From: Nemopilema nomurai
Lineage: Eukaryota; Cnidaria; Scyphozoa; Rhizostomeae; Rhizostomatidae
Length of the DNA: 64,000 nt
Direction of reading: 5' to 3'
Assembly (NCBI GenBank): GCA_003864495.1
Contig: ML133454.1
Coordinates: 1,149,149 to 1,213,148, forward strand
Below are positions 25,901-37,233 of this stretch, piece by piece (the stretch's first letter is position 1; each line of letters begins with the position of its first letter). The position numbers and the translations under genes are program-made. The notes under the pieces were generated by a model. That model made no database searches. It was not told the DNA's origin and saw only the letters and a list, made by a program, of their open reading frames with translations.

Positions 25901-27834
25901 TTCGAAGGCAACCCGTAGATACATACATCGGGGCTAAATTCACCAAAATTTAATCACAAATTGCGCACGAAGACAAAACATGAACAGTTCCTTCAGATTA
26001 CCCAACATTGAACTTCCTTATAACTTCAACACTTTAATTCACAAAAAATCACAAATCACTAACTTCAGACGCATCTTACGAACAACTGAAAGTTTCGGTT
26101 GTTTTGTACTTTCGAAATGTAAGCAGCTAAGAAACCTTGAATGATGGCCACTCTTGATGCGAAATCCTATTAGAACGTGACATCATGCGAATTTTTCTCT
26201 GTCGAATTGTTTACGTCCCGCATAGTATCTGATACTAAAATCCTATTCCCATTCATAACAATTTTCATTCATTTCTTCTTGTTTACTGATCACATTTTCC
26301 CTAGAATCTTCTTACAGATGTGGTTAATGGCACACCTCTCGGTAGTTCGTAAATGACAGTGCTCGAGGTCTTTCCATACAGGAAGTAAGCCTTAACCTTC
26401 TCGACGAATCAGTGACGATTGATTTCGAATCAAAGCGATCGTTGGAGAAAGGTGCCGATAGCTGAGCCCGTATCTTTTCTTCTGCTGATGACGACGATTT
26501 CACACGGGGAAGTAGTGTTGGAAGTGCGGTTTGGAAAGGATTAGCCGTCTGGCTGTCTCCATCGACCGTGACATACTTGCACCAATCCATATATTTGCAG
26601 TCACTTTGCGTCCAGCCACATATCCACAAGTTTTCGCTTCTTGCTGCTTCACTTCAAGGCACGGTGACAGGGCTCCGAGATCAACAAAGGGGCAGAGAAG
26701 AAGAGGAAGAGAGCTCTTTCGAAAGGGTATGATGAGCTTCTTTAAACATTCTTAGGGAGCTAGTTTTGGTTATTTTCATATTAACCATATTTCCTTTTCA
26801 GCTTCATGACTACGTCTGAAGCATTATCATGATTAACTGCTATTGCGGTATCAACGAGAAATGCGATAAGTTTTGCAATTTCATAACCCGTATCAATTGT
26901 TTTCACAACAACCAGTTTCAAGCTTTAAGTTGCTTTGATGACTTTCGAAGTTCTAATCTTGTTTATTTGATTGCCAAACGCACTCTATCCTCGCCTTGTT
27001 CCAATTTTTGGGACAATTTAGCTACTGGATCTCTAGCATGTCGTGCATTCTGCATAAGCCCTACTTCACAGTCAAATTCTATAATCAGCGATTTTACGGA
27101 AATTCCTCGCTAAGAAAAATGTAGTAAATCAAGGGTGTACGGTTCCGTGCTAAAGGCAGAGAGTTGATGACTGATTAGACGATCCTTTTATGTCATTCAG
27201 ATGCATTCAGAAGAGAGACGTTTGTGATTTTGAAGTGTGATTCGAGACTACCATATTTATACTCAGACTATTGCTCGAAGTTTGAACGTCACAAAATGCA
27301 TTCTACATCCAATTTTTGAACGTTAAATTTTGTCGTTTAACAAATCTACATCAGTGAATTAAAGACTTCAGTGCTCTACAGTATAAAGATTTTTCAAAGT
27401 TTTCTGAAGCAGTTTCAATAACAGCTAATTTGAAAGAACACTCGATCAAGGAAGCTCCTTTTTGAAAGCATTTTGAAAACATTAAGGCACATTGCCTGAA
27501 TGTAGCATTAACGAGATTAGAATAATATAAAGGACAGACCAAAATGTTTGCACCTACAATGGTCACCTGGCATTTGCTGTCTTCTGAAAGTTAAGATTCG
27601 TACACTAAAAAGCAGAAAAATCAACAAATTCCTTATGATATTTGTCAAGACAATTTATTTCATCGTCTAAAATGCATAGATGTAGTTGAAGCGGGGCATT
27701 AAAAACCATTCAACGCTTGCTACTTATCTAACAAAAGTGACCGTTCAATCGACATTTATCGAAAGGCAATGAGGTTCGGAGCTCAAGAAAAGATTTCGGT
27801 CATTTGTTTTTTATCACGCTGCATTAAGTGGATT
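19911..27834. other. No intact gene recognised
   Basis: Mostly AT-rich sequence with short frames. One possible degraded coding stretch is listed separately (20845-21267). Competing open frames at 24882-25200 and 26324-26755 look protein-like in more than one frame but cannot be assigned. A CCAAT-type inverted pair (ATTGGCT then ACCAATCAG) lies at about 20658-20682. Confidence 0.5.
20845..21267 (-). pseudogene. Possible degraded coding region, family unknown
   Basis: One minus-strand frame is open for about 140 codons apart from a single TAA near 21023. It starts around MLMQQIKYKERIGPSF, runs through TRKRDNGTTFIAGCYYASS, crosses the stop and continues as KNQMMAIVVTSGNKWTTDIP, ending at TAG 20845-20847. 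The composition (Gly, Thr, Val, aromatic residues) is beta-sheet-like. I do not recognise the family. It may be a relic exon or chance. Confidence 0.3.
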
Positions 27835-28510
27835 CCATGAAGCATCTGAAAAATGCGGGACGAACGACTGCTGTAAGATAGTGGTTATTTTCCGCAGATT
27901 TTTCCGTGGCGCATTTGATTTCATGCCCATTGGTCAGATATCTGTCAAAACACTAGCTTGGGCCAATCGTGCTAACATCAAACTCATTACAAGCGAATAG
28001 ACTCATTACAAGCTTTGCTACAAGAGGACACGTCTCTTGAACCTGTCCAACCGTGATAAAGCTTGTTTTCTCAAAAGAAAGAGTAATAACCGTCCAGAAT
28101 CTCATCTCCCATTTTTCTCGATCTGCCATGGAAACTGAACGAGCGCTGGTGTAGCCGAAGATGACAATGTTAATATGCGGCCTTATTAATGCCACACTAA
28201 TCCTTTTATCCACAGACCTCACGTCGTCGTATTCTGACCAACCGGCCTCAGTCTTTACCCAATCGACACATCTCCTCTAGAGGTGTGCGGGTCGTCACAG
28301 GATGCCATTTCAAAGCTTCCAACGCAGATTGTGGGTAGCATTCTGGCATCACCTTCGTACTTCTGGACACGTAAGGCCGCGTCAGCCCTTGTTTTCTCAA
28401 CTGTTCTCACCTTCGACAGGCGTCTTAGTCACTCCCCTCTCCTGTGCCTTGTTTTCTTGAGACCCGCGAGCCCCACCTTGCTGCACGAGCCATTATGCAG
28501 ATCCAACAGA
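27835..28510 (-). pseudogene. Possible old pseudogene, family unknown
   Basis: Reading down from about 28510, just after a CCCCATTTGCAG acceptor-like site, one minus frame is open except for a TGA near 28430. It includes KTRADAALRVQKYEGDARML and MASCDDPHTSRGDVSI. A shift near 28257 leads to a second frame, open for about 108 codons, with VDKRISVALIRPHINIVIFG and MADREKWEMRFWTVITLSF. That frame meets TAG at 27953 and then stays open for about 38 further codons. One shift and two stops in roughly 220 codons suggest a decayed gene. I recognise no domain. Confidence 0.35.
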
Positions 28511-31500
28511 CTGCAAATGGGGCAAAGTTACACACTATAGTCAAGTAGCATCAAAGTTTGGAATTAATGGAGAAACGAGCAACTTCCTATTCTGAATGAG
28601 AATCGATCTATCGAGTCATTTGCCTCAGTGACCATAACGATGATAAAAACACCAAGCCACATAGCACTTGGTACTCCAATTTGTCTACTTGTGTAAAATG
28701 TCGTGTAACTTTTCGCAGTCTAGCCCTTTATTCCTTAGTGCTACTTAGACTTTTATTGAACACACAGCGACTAGCAGCATTTTTAAGTGTACACTCTTTT
28801 CTCCTGGTGGTAAGACATATCGCTGTTATCCGTTCCTTGAAAAAACTGTGGCCAGATCTTGGAGTTTGAGGTTCAGTTTTCGTTGGAGCCACCATAAATG
28901 AAAGGTTTATTGATTAAGTCTTGATTTCCTGCCATTTTCCTGTAAAATCACCGACACTACCTTTAATACGGGCTTAAGGGCTGGAAGTTCAATGAAGTCT
29001 TTAGCCTTTTCATTTTCATTCAAAACAGCAAGTGACAGTCTGCCCTTTATTCCAAGACAGTTGCAACATCTCATTAAACTTGTGCCTGCGTCGATAATTT
29101 CAGTCCTCAAGTCATTCTGATTATCTCTCCTTAATTTAGTTAAAACATAATGTCTCTTCCACAGAACTTTGCTATCTGACGGCTCTTTTCACGACAGTCA
29201 AACAGGCCACATCTTAACGTGGCTATCCAATCTGCACGCTTTGAGGCCACGGCATTGCAGAGCCGTAAAATTAATTATTTTGGATTGATAACCAAGGATT
29301 GGCTATCTGTTTTGTTCTAACGAGCGTAGTGGATAGTTTCAGGAGCTAATTAGGTTAGATGACTTCGACCGTCCGGTCACCCCCTAACAAAGTTAACTTT
29401 TCATTCAGCTGCAAGATTAAGATCTTCGAGTATTTTCTTTTCAAAGAATCGAGAACATACTCAAACCCGAATCAGTTAATGAAATTTCATATAATGAAGT
29501 CATAACGTTTAGCAACCGCAGAAACACAGTGCCTGAAATTCTCAGCCGTCCCATTAGATTGCTGAACTTTTTTCCCCACCAAACAATTATGCACATCATA
29601 CAGAGTCAACTGCTTTTTAGCTACGACTCAGAGTTTGTTTTAGAATGGTGGTTACTCCATTCAAAATGGAAAAAGTAGTTATTGGCCAGCAATCTCAACG
29701 TTTGCGTTAATTGAAGCCAAGCTAACTTCAATCCAAACTTCAAAAATGTCATCCCCGTGAAGCTCAGTCTAGGTACGCTGACCCCTTGTCTAACCTGGCA
29801 TTTGCGACTTATGGACACACCCTTGAGCTAGCCAACACGTTTGCATTAGACACTGCATTCACCCTTGTCAAAATGTCTTCTTCCGAGGATCGATTCGACC
29901 AAAAGGATTTAGTCGTAGAAGATATAAAGAGCTGGGAAATTTTAGCTTCTTTGTGAATTTTAGCTTGACATCCCATTTCTCTTTTTGTAAGCCCATACCA
30001 AGCCAGTTTGACCATCATTGGCCAACTTAAACTCGTCAATATCCAACAGGTACAGAATGGCATCCAACGAATGATAGAAAGCGTTTAGGGACGTTGCATT
30101 CTTGCTTAAGAATCTCCGACTTTACTTACTTAAAAACATAGCCGAGTACTGAGTAGTCCAATAAATTCTTGATCAAGGCGGTATGATTCCCATCATATTT
30201 ATCATATTTTGTTGAAATACCATCGAGAATCGTTTGAATAGCCTGCCAAGGAGACCCTCTGTAAAGATCAAATCAATCATTTGGCAAGCTTAAGCGACAG
30301 ACCACAATCCAGTAACTATAGTGTAAGCCGTCTGTACCTTGAGAAGTCTCCATCCTAAGCACATTACAAAAGCTCCTTTGGCGTTCCAATCTATATATCT
30401 TTTGAAGAAGACCTTGTCACAGTGAAGAATACGACCTCGAAACGGCGGTGGCCAATAGGAATTTTCTTAACGAATACTAACCTTCTTTGTGATCTCAAGC
30501 AATGTTACTGAGCATACGATAACTTAGTACTTCCATGACATCCTTTGCAAGTGTTTCGTCTTACTTCTTAGCCGTTTTCCCTAGGCATTGTGATTCTGTT
30601 TGGCTCAACACGAGAGTAACCAACCAGCAATGTCTCTGACACTTCATCATCCTCTTCCTTGCAAATTAACGTAAACTGATTGTTCGTCTATTGTGGTATC
30701 TTGTTAGTCATTCATCGGGCTATTTTTTAAAACCAATAAGAATTGCTGGTTCTTTGAACATCACCAGTGAAACTAGGCAATCAGCAAGTGTAAACGATAT
30801 TCTCACTGCAATTGCTGGCATTGCCGCATACCATTCTATCACATAACCACTTCTTCAGATTGCCTTTAGCTCGTAACATTCCTGTTGGATTCCCCAGAAT
30901 GCTTCTTTTCCCCGTTTGCAGCTTGTCGCTCTTGACGTCAAAATCACAATTTTTTTGTCCACAACTATATTCTTATTAATAAACACTTATGAATAAACTT
31001 TGTTCCATTCTCTGTCAGTGCTGCATTTACTGCGCTCCAGTTCAGATTTTAAAGAACAACAGGACTAAAATTTCCACTCTTAAGATGAAACGTTTATCTT
31101 TTAGTCTAAAAAATTTGGTCTGGTTTCTACACGCAACTGCTTGTATTCGATTTCTCAAAAAGGTTAATTCGTAGAAATATTTGTTAGATGAAAGCATTTA
31201 TTAGCAAAAATGCAGTCGGTACCTCACAATACTGTGAGAAAATTATCATTTCTTAGCTACATAAAGAACAGGAAGGATTGCCTTAAGAGTCTCCTTAGTA
31301 GGGGAAAGGTTAAAGCTTTGGCTGTAAACCCCGGGACACAACTCCATTACAACTTTCCTGTTTAAGCTAACCCCAACGAGTTATGGCTCGTTTATTACGT
31401 CAATTGACCTATAATGAGCATCGAGACAGAGAAAGGGTGTTTCCAAGGCCAAGCAATGCAACCTTTAAAGGCAGCAATCGACATGAACATTGTGTTTTTC

Positions 31501-34078
31501 AAGCCTCAAATACCTCCAATATTGGATGTCCCATCCAACCACAATCATGGTAGTTTGGTTGTTGCTAGAAAATCTAAACAGAACAACAAAAATATCTCGA
31601 ATAAGCTTAATCGGAAGGCTTCCTTTATTATGAAACACAATAACACGCGTGATTCGGACCAGTGTACATTTGTCTGGTGTACATAGCATTGTTCCCCTGT
31701 ATCGAAGCTTCACTCTGTGTGTAGAGATTCGATTCTCAATTCGTCGGTTAATTTTGTGCTAATTCCTTATAGCTGCTAATATTAACACGATTTTGATGTG
31801 ACGCGATTTCCTTTTGTTGGTTTCCTTGTTTATATATTCATCGTTTAAATCCCTCCGCCCAGGATTATTTCTATTCAAGCCTTTCCATCGCCTTAGGATG
31901 CCGCTGTTTTTCTTTATTCTTTCTCGTGTCACGTAGCTGCAAGCAATAAGTTTTCAGCCACTAATTATCAAGATATTTAAATTCCAGTGTCGCCCTCTTT
32001 TGTCTCTATGTAATCATTCCATTCCAATTCAAGGCAAGTTTAAACCTAGATTAACATCAATAACATTATCGAGTTTTACAGCAGAGTGCTATATTTCAAG
32101 GTCTTTGAATATTCATTTGCATGACTAAAAATGAGATTTTGAAAACAAACAGCTTTGTTTATTTTGCAATATTCCAGCATCGTACAATAACATGTTCACT
32201 TTAGTAAACACTTCACATTCAATGTCGCGTTTAGAATGTCAAGAAGTGGCATACGTATTTTGCATGGAAGTGCCAAGTTCAATAGATGAAAGATTGGCTA
32301 AATTGTTTTTGAAGGCTTTCAATGTACCAGCATAAAGCATTTGCTTAATGAGTTGACAACCAGATGATTATATGAGCCCCATGCAATTGTGACAGACATA
32401 CCCAACATTGTAACCTCAAACATGTGTTTTTCTAAAAAAACAATTTGGGTGTCTAAAAATAGAGCAGCGAGTGACAAGTGGTTAGTAATACACAAACCCA
32501 ACTTAAAAACAGCAGCCTCCTTCTTATTGCAAGAGAAAGAAAGTGGGTAAGTAAGTAAGACGGAAAAGTAAGACAGAAAGATGGTGTGAAGATGGCTTAG
32601 ATCTCCATTTGAGGCAAAAACACAAAAAGCTAATCAAATGGTCCTAATATCTTGGCTCTGTCACTGTACTTCACTGTGAAGTACTCTTTCATTGAGAAAC
32701 AATTGCCAAGCATGAAAAAAATTCTTGATCGGATCTCTCTCCATTCACCAAGTGCAATAATTGCAAAGACATGTTTGCATTGTGGTTAAGCCACACCCGT
32801 AATAAAACCTTTTCGCGCGTCACTTGATGAATATGGTGCAAAAATGCCAAAAAAATTTTGTAAAACTTTTTGCCAGAGTCAAAAGAACTATTAGAATCAG
32901 AAAGAGTTCTGTAAAAATACAAATGCAAATCAAAATCCCAGACAGAAAGCTCAAAGGTGTTGAAGTGGCACTAAAAATTTTGGGAGCAAGAAATGTAGGG
33001 ACAGATCGAGTCTGTGATCAGAAGTACTTAAAGAGCTGACTTGGCTGCTATCTTACCCTGCATGTCACTTATCAATGTTGACTGGAATTTAATATTGACA
33101 CTTGGTACTTGCAAAATAAGTACCATTGGGAATCTGTGAGGCTCTTTATGAAACCAAGCAGCATAAATCACATCTGGAAATTCCACACACAAGTCTTTCA
33201 AATATAGCAACCTACGCTAGTATGTATTGAGTTGCTTAAAAGGAAGCTCATAGAGTTGCTACTTGACTTCCACGTCAGAGATGAAACTACGAATCTTGCA
33301 CTTCTTTGGCTAGAGTAAACTGGCCTTTTTACTTATGGATTCATATATACACAGATATTGGTTATTAACGCAAAAGAGGTAAAAAACTTTCACCAAATTT
33401 CTGGTGCAATTGCAGTTCCCCCGCAACCATATCTTGACTTTTTTATAGCCAAGGCTCTAATCTATTGAGAGCTTTGAAATCCCACCGAAGTCATGTCACT
33501 CAAGAAGTTGAGAAATCAAAAAAGGAATGCTGTAGCTGCAGGCGTAACTTCGAGAGGAAATTTGTCATGGCATTGAAATTGCCTTGGTTTCCTTTCAGAC
33601 GTATTACTTCTATTTGCACGACCCTTTGTAAACCAGCTATTAGACTGGCTTGGCCTCCGTAATCGAGGTATTAAAGGCCAAAGCTCATTGCTTATTGTTT
33701 CTCTTTCACCTTGAAATGCACTGCACTTTCTGGTGAGACATCTCTCACATTTAAGAAGTTCAATATACCAAGAACCAATTCTATCGGCCAGTTTTTTCAG
33801 ATCGCAGCAACATTGATGACGTTAAGTTATTTTTTGCCAAGCTTTTGAACCATTTTCGTCCAAGAGACATTCTCATCAAAATCATGCAACACTTCCCGGT
33901 ATAGATGGCAAGTTCTATGACTGCATCAACAACTAAGTATAATCATATGTCGGATTGCTTGCTATAAGTGTTTGCTATAACATTTTAGTTTTGTTGTGAA
34001 TCGATTTGTGTTTACAAGCTAGAATGCGGTTATAACATTTGTAAATAGCCCCTTTGCAGTTACATCTACGCATCGAGT
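28511..34078. other. No intact gene recognised
   Basis: AT-rich sequence with only short frames. Minus-strand frames at 29621-30063 (65 and 84 codons, adjacent but in different frames) could be one more broken coding relic, without a recognisable domain. Nothing else supportable. Confidence 0.5.
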
Positions 34079-35150
34079 TCACATTGTGAATGTTTTTGCA
34101 TCAAAGTCCCCTTCTTTTTGAGAACAAAGCAATTCAGTGACAGGCCATGCTGTGTCATCCGGTACTTTACAAGAGCGTGAGGGAACACCCACGTGAAAAT
34201 CGCTGAATGATTGATGCCTGAATTGATGCATGATTCCTTCCCCACAAAATACCCTAACCTTTGCCTCCATATTGTGTACTAAAGGTTTCCGGTATACAAA
34301 GTTTCGCTCGCCATGCCTAAAGTACTTCAGTCGATGTAAATTACGTCCAAATTGGAGGCATCGATTCCCTATTTTCACTCTACTAATTAGTCTAGAAACT
34401 AAAAGAGCCTACAGCCACAGGGCCATTCAGTTGCGAATTTCCTGAGCTCAGGAAATCGGAGAAAATTGATCCACCTTGCAATTCTTGTCCACCCGAAGGA
34501 GTGCACTAAGAAGAGACCATGATTGAATCTGTGACAAAAATGTGGTTAACATTGAGCGTGTGTGACAACGTGGCACTGCACCGTGTTCACTGTAATATTC
34601 GGTGGTCATTTGACGGCCAAGAGCGACTAGGTGACAGGCAGCCTCGCAGCAACGTGTGAGTTCGAGCTGCCTGTCTGACAAGATCGCAAATCTCCAAGCA
34701 ACCTAGTCATAGCAAATCGGATGAAATTGACTCATTTGAAATCGTTTGGAAGCGATTAGGAATGAATCTCAGGCCGATTGTCTCTAGTTGAGCAGCCTCG
34801 CTCCAATGAGAAATTGGCTGAACTGCCCCAATCCAATTACGGCAGTCCGGGTTTTGTTCGTGTGTTGGGGTTAGGTGTTGTGCGTCGGACCAAAATCGCA
34901 TTGCTAGTGGTGGAAGGAAGCATTTTGCGTTCAGCAAGCGAGGCGGCCGGTAGAATGCGACAACAGTGCAGTTGGGTTCTTGAGCGCACATCTTGTGCCA
35001 CCAGCAGTTGTTCCGTGCCTTAAACAAAAGCACCTCTCGTTGATAAAATTCACACCTACATAAAGATACCTGATTGATCGGAACAGACATTTGAGAACGA
35101 AGGTGAGTTTGGCCTCGTAGCCTTCTTCGACTAGAGAGGGACTTTGTCAT
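34079..35150 (-). pseudogene. Cluster of three minus-strand frames, one Cys-rich (unassigned)
   Basis: Three successive minus-strand frames of 147 codons (35150-34707, true ATG), 77 codons (34681-34448) and 99 codons (34378-34079). The first has a cysteine-rich middle (CRCEFYQREVLLFKARNNC, WWHKMCAQEPNCTVVAFY, then KCFL) whose spacing recalls PAN/apple or MANEC-type extracellular domains, but the match is not firm. The three may be exons or pieces of one decayed gene, or unrelated. No promoter or splice chain could be established. The segment has slightly higher GC than its surroundings. Confidence 0.3.
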
Positions 35151-37223
35151 GCTTTATAAGGATCAAACTTGTTGATATTTGGACAAAGTGCCAGAATTAT
35201 CCACCATAATGGGAAAAATCTATCATTTGTCTACATTGTTCTGATGAATTTATCTACGCGTGACATCTTGTCTTTATACGTTATTTATGTAAGTTTCGTT
35301 TATATTACAGTTCTAATGGGTGCTCGAAATCAAAATGAATTGTCATTAAATGTTCGGTAACAAGCGAAGAAACGCTTAAAACATTACGTGCACAAACGTC
35401 TAGCTTTTGTCTGCTTTCGCGTCCTTTTTCAAGATCTTTCAACATCGCAAGAGATAGTTCTAGCAATGCGAGTCGGAATAAACTCCCATCCCCACCCTCT
35501 TGGGAAAACGCAAATCGGCATAGAATTTCATTTGAGCCTTGCGAGAAGCCCACAGACCAAATGCTTTTAGATACGTCAATTACTTCCTTTTGCTAAAGCA
35601 GGGGAAGGAATTAGTAAACAAGAATTACACCGAACACACATGAGCAAAATAGCAATATTTCAAACACGATTTCCTTCAAGACGCTGATTGACAAGGAATA
35701 GACGACTTAGATCAACATCCTCTCTCGTGTTACAAGTCTTTCTCACTTTTCCCTGGGCAAAACCACGTCGAGCCCCAAGATTGATGTCTCCTTTATTAGC
35801 AGTGCAGTGTTTATTTGATAACAGGTTACGAAAAATATTTTCAAGATCTGCTTCTCATGTCTCAATAAAATTGGATATTTTACATTCTCCGCAAAGGGTA
35901 TTGTTTTATCTGACCATCCTTTGGTTTCTAGTTTCTATTTCATTCAAAAGAGTTTAATTCTGTTTAATAAACTAGTGTATTTGCTACAGGATTATTAGCA
36001 ACGTAAAAATTTATTTTACAAGATCTTATCAAATCATACAGAGTACTCTCCAGGAAGACAACGTAACCAAACGAGATATGGATTTTGCAGCGCTGCTAAC
36101 TAAGAGAACATTGTTCCAGTTTTCAAAACATGAACAATGATTTTGCTTTTCAACCGACATTGAATTAGACTTGGCACAAAGCGGAGTTAATTCATGCCCT
36201 GTGATGATTTTGGCTTTTCTTAGCCAGACCAACTACACGCCCAGTTCCTTCAGATCATCCATCATGGCCCAACTTCCTCTTGAAACTTCAGTAAAAGCTT
36301 TTCAGCAGCCACCTCTATGTCTACTTCTTAAACCATGAACCTATGATGGTCAATTACCAGCTCGTAAATTCTCAGTAATTTCTATAATGAATTTATCGGA
36401 TAAGATCAGACCACTAGTTAATATTGTAAAGTCGTTTTGCCATTGTTTTTGATAAGCGCTCAGTCACTGAACAGCTTCGTGTGTGAAAGTTTTACTAATT
36501 ACTGAAAAAGTTCAACTTTCTACATAAAGTGATGCATTGACAAAAGATTTGACATAAGATTATTAAAGCTAACCGCACCTACCCTTTGTGACTCAAAATT
36601 ATCACTTGAATGGTTAGAAATAAACTTTCCCCAAGTACGCTACTCTGAGGAGCTAGTATTTAATGGACCAAGGTACCTGAAAGAGCTTTCATAATTAATG
36701 CTAAAAATGTAGCTGAAATGACAGTCTGTTTTTTGAAAACGTTAATAGCATCAGTTAGGTGGGTGCTTCGTTACTTCGGTAAAGAGCTATTGTGTTATCG
36801 AATTCCAGGAATTTTGTTTTCTTCTAATCAAATATAACGTCAAAGTTTTCTATATCAATTCGAAGTAAGTCGACTTTTAATAACTTATCTGTTTAAATCT
36901 TTTTTTCAGTTGAAGTGTATTAAACTAACAAGCGCATAAAGCATGTGTTAAGTTCGGTAACCTTATCATATCAAGTCTTAAGTCTCGGTTCAGTATCACA
37001 AATGAGCTAGGTTTTTAAATAAGCAAGTATGATTACTTTACATTTCTACAGGCAAAGTCACTAACGCTAAATGATTATAGCATTCCTAACTGAAGTTGCT
37101 TTGCAAGAATAGCAACTCAAGAAATGTCCGAAAACATTGATTTTGACATTTAAAATCACTCAGCAGGCCTTTCGTATTCTGAGTAAAGTTTTTGTGCGTC
37201 ACCGACTTACATAATCATTTCAG
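35151..37223. other. Intergenic upstream of thrombospondin
   Basis: No coding frame of note. The thrombospondin promoter and any 5' noncoding exon should lie here. I see no clear TATA box or CpG-rich patch that would fix the transcription start. An acceptor-like TTTCAG at 37218-37223 just before the start codon suggests that the 5' UTR is spliced. Confidence 0.45.
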
Positions 37224-37233
37224 GCAAAACAAC

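Noticed and set aside
26324..26755. Protein-like minus-strand frames of about 100 codons
   Set aside because: Two different frames are equally plausible over the same bases and no family could be named, so no gene is claimed.
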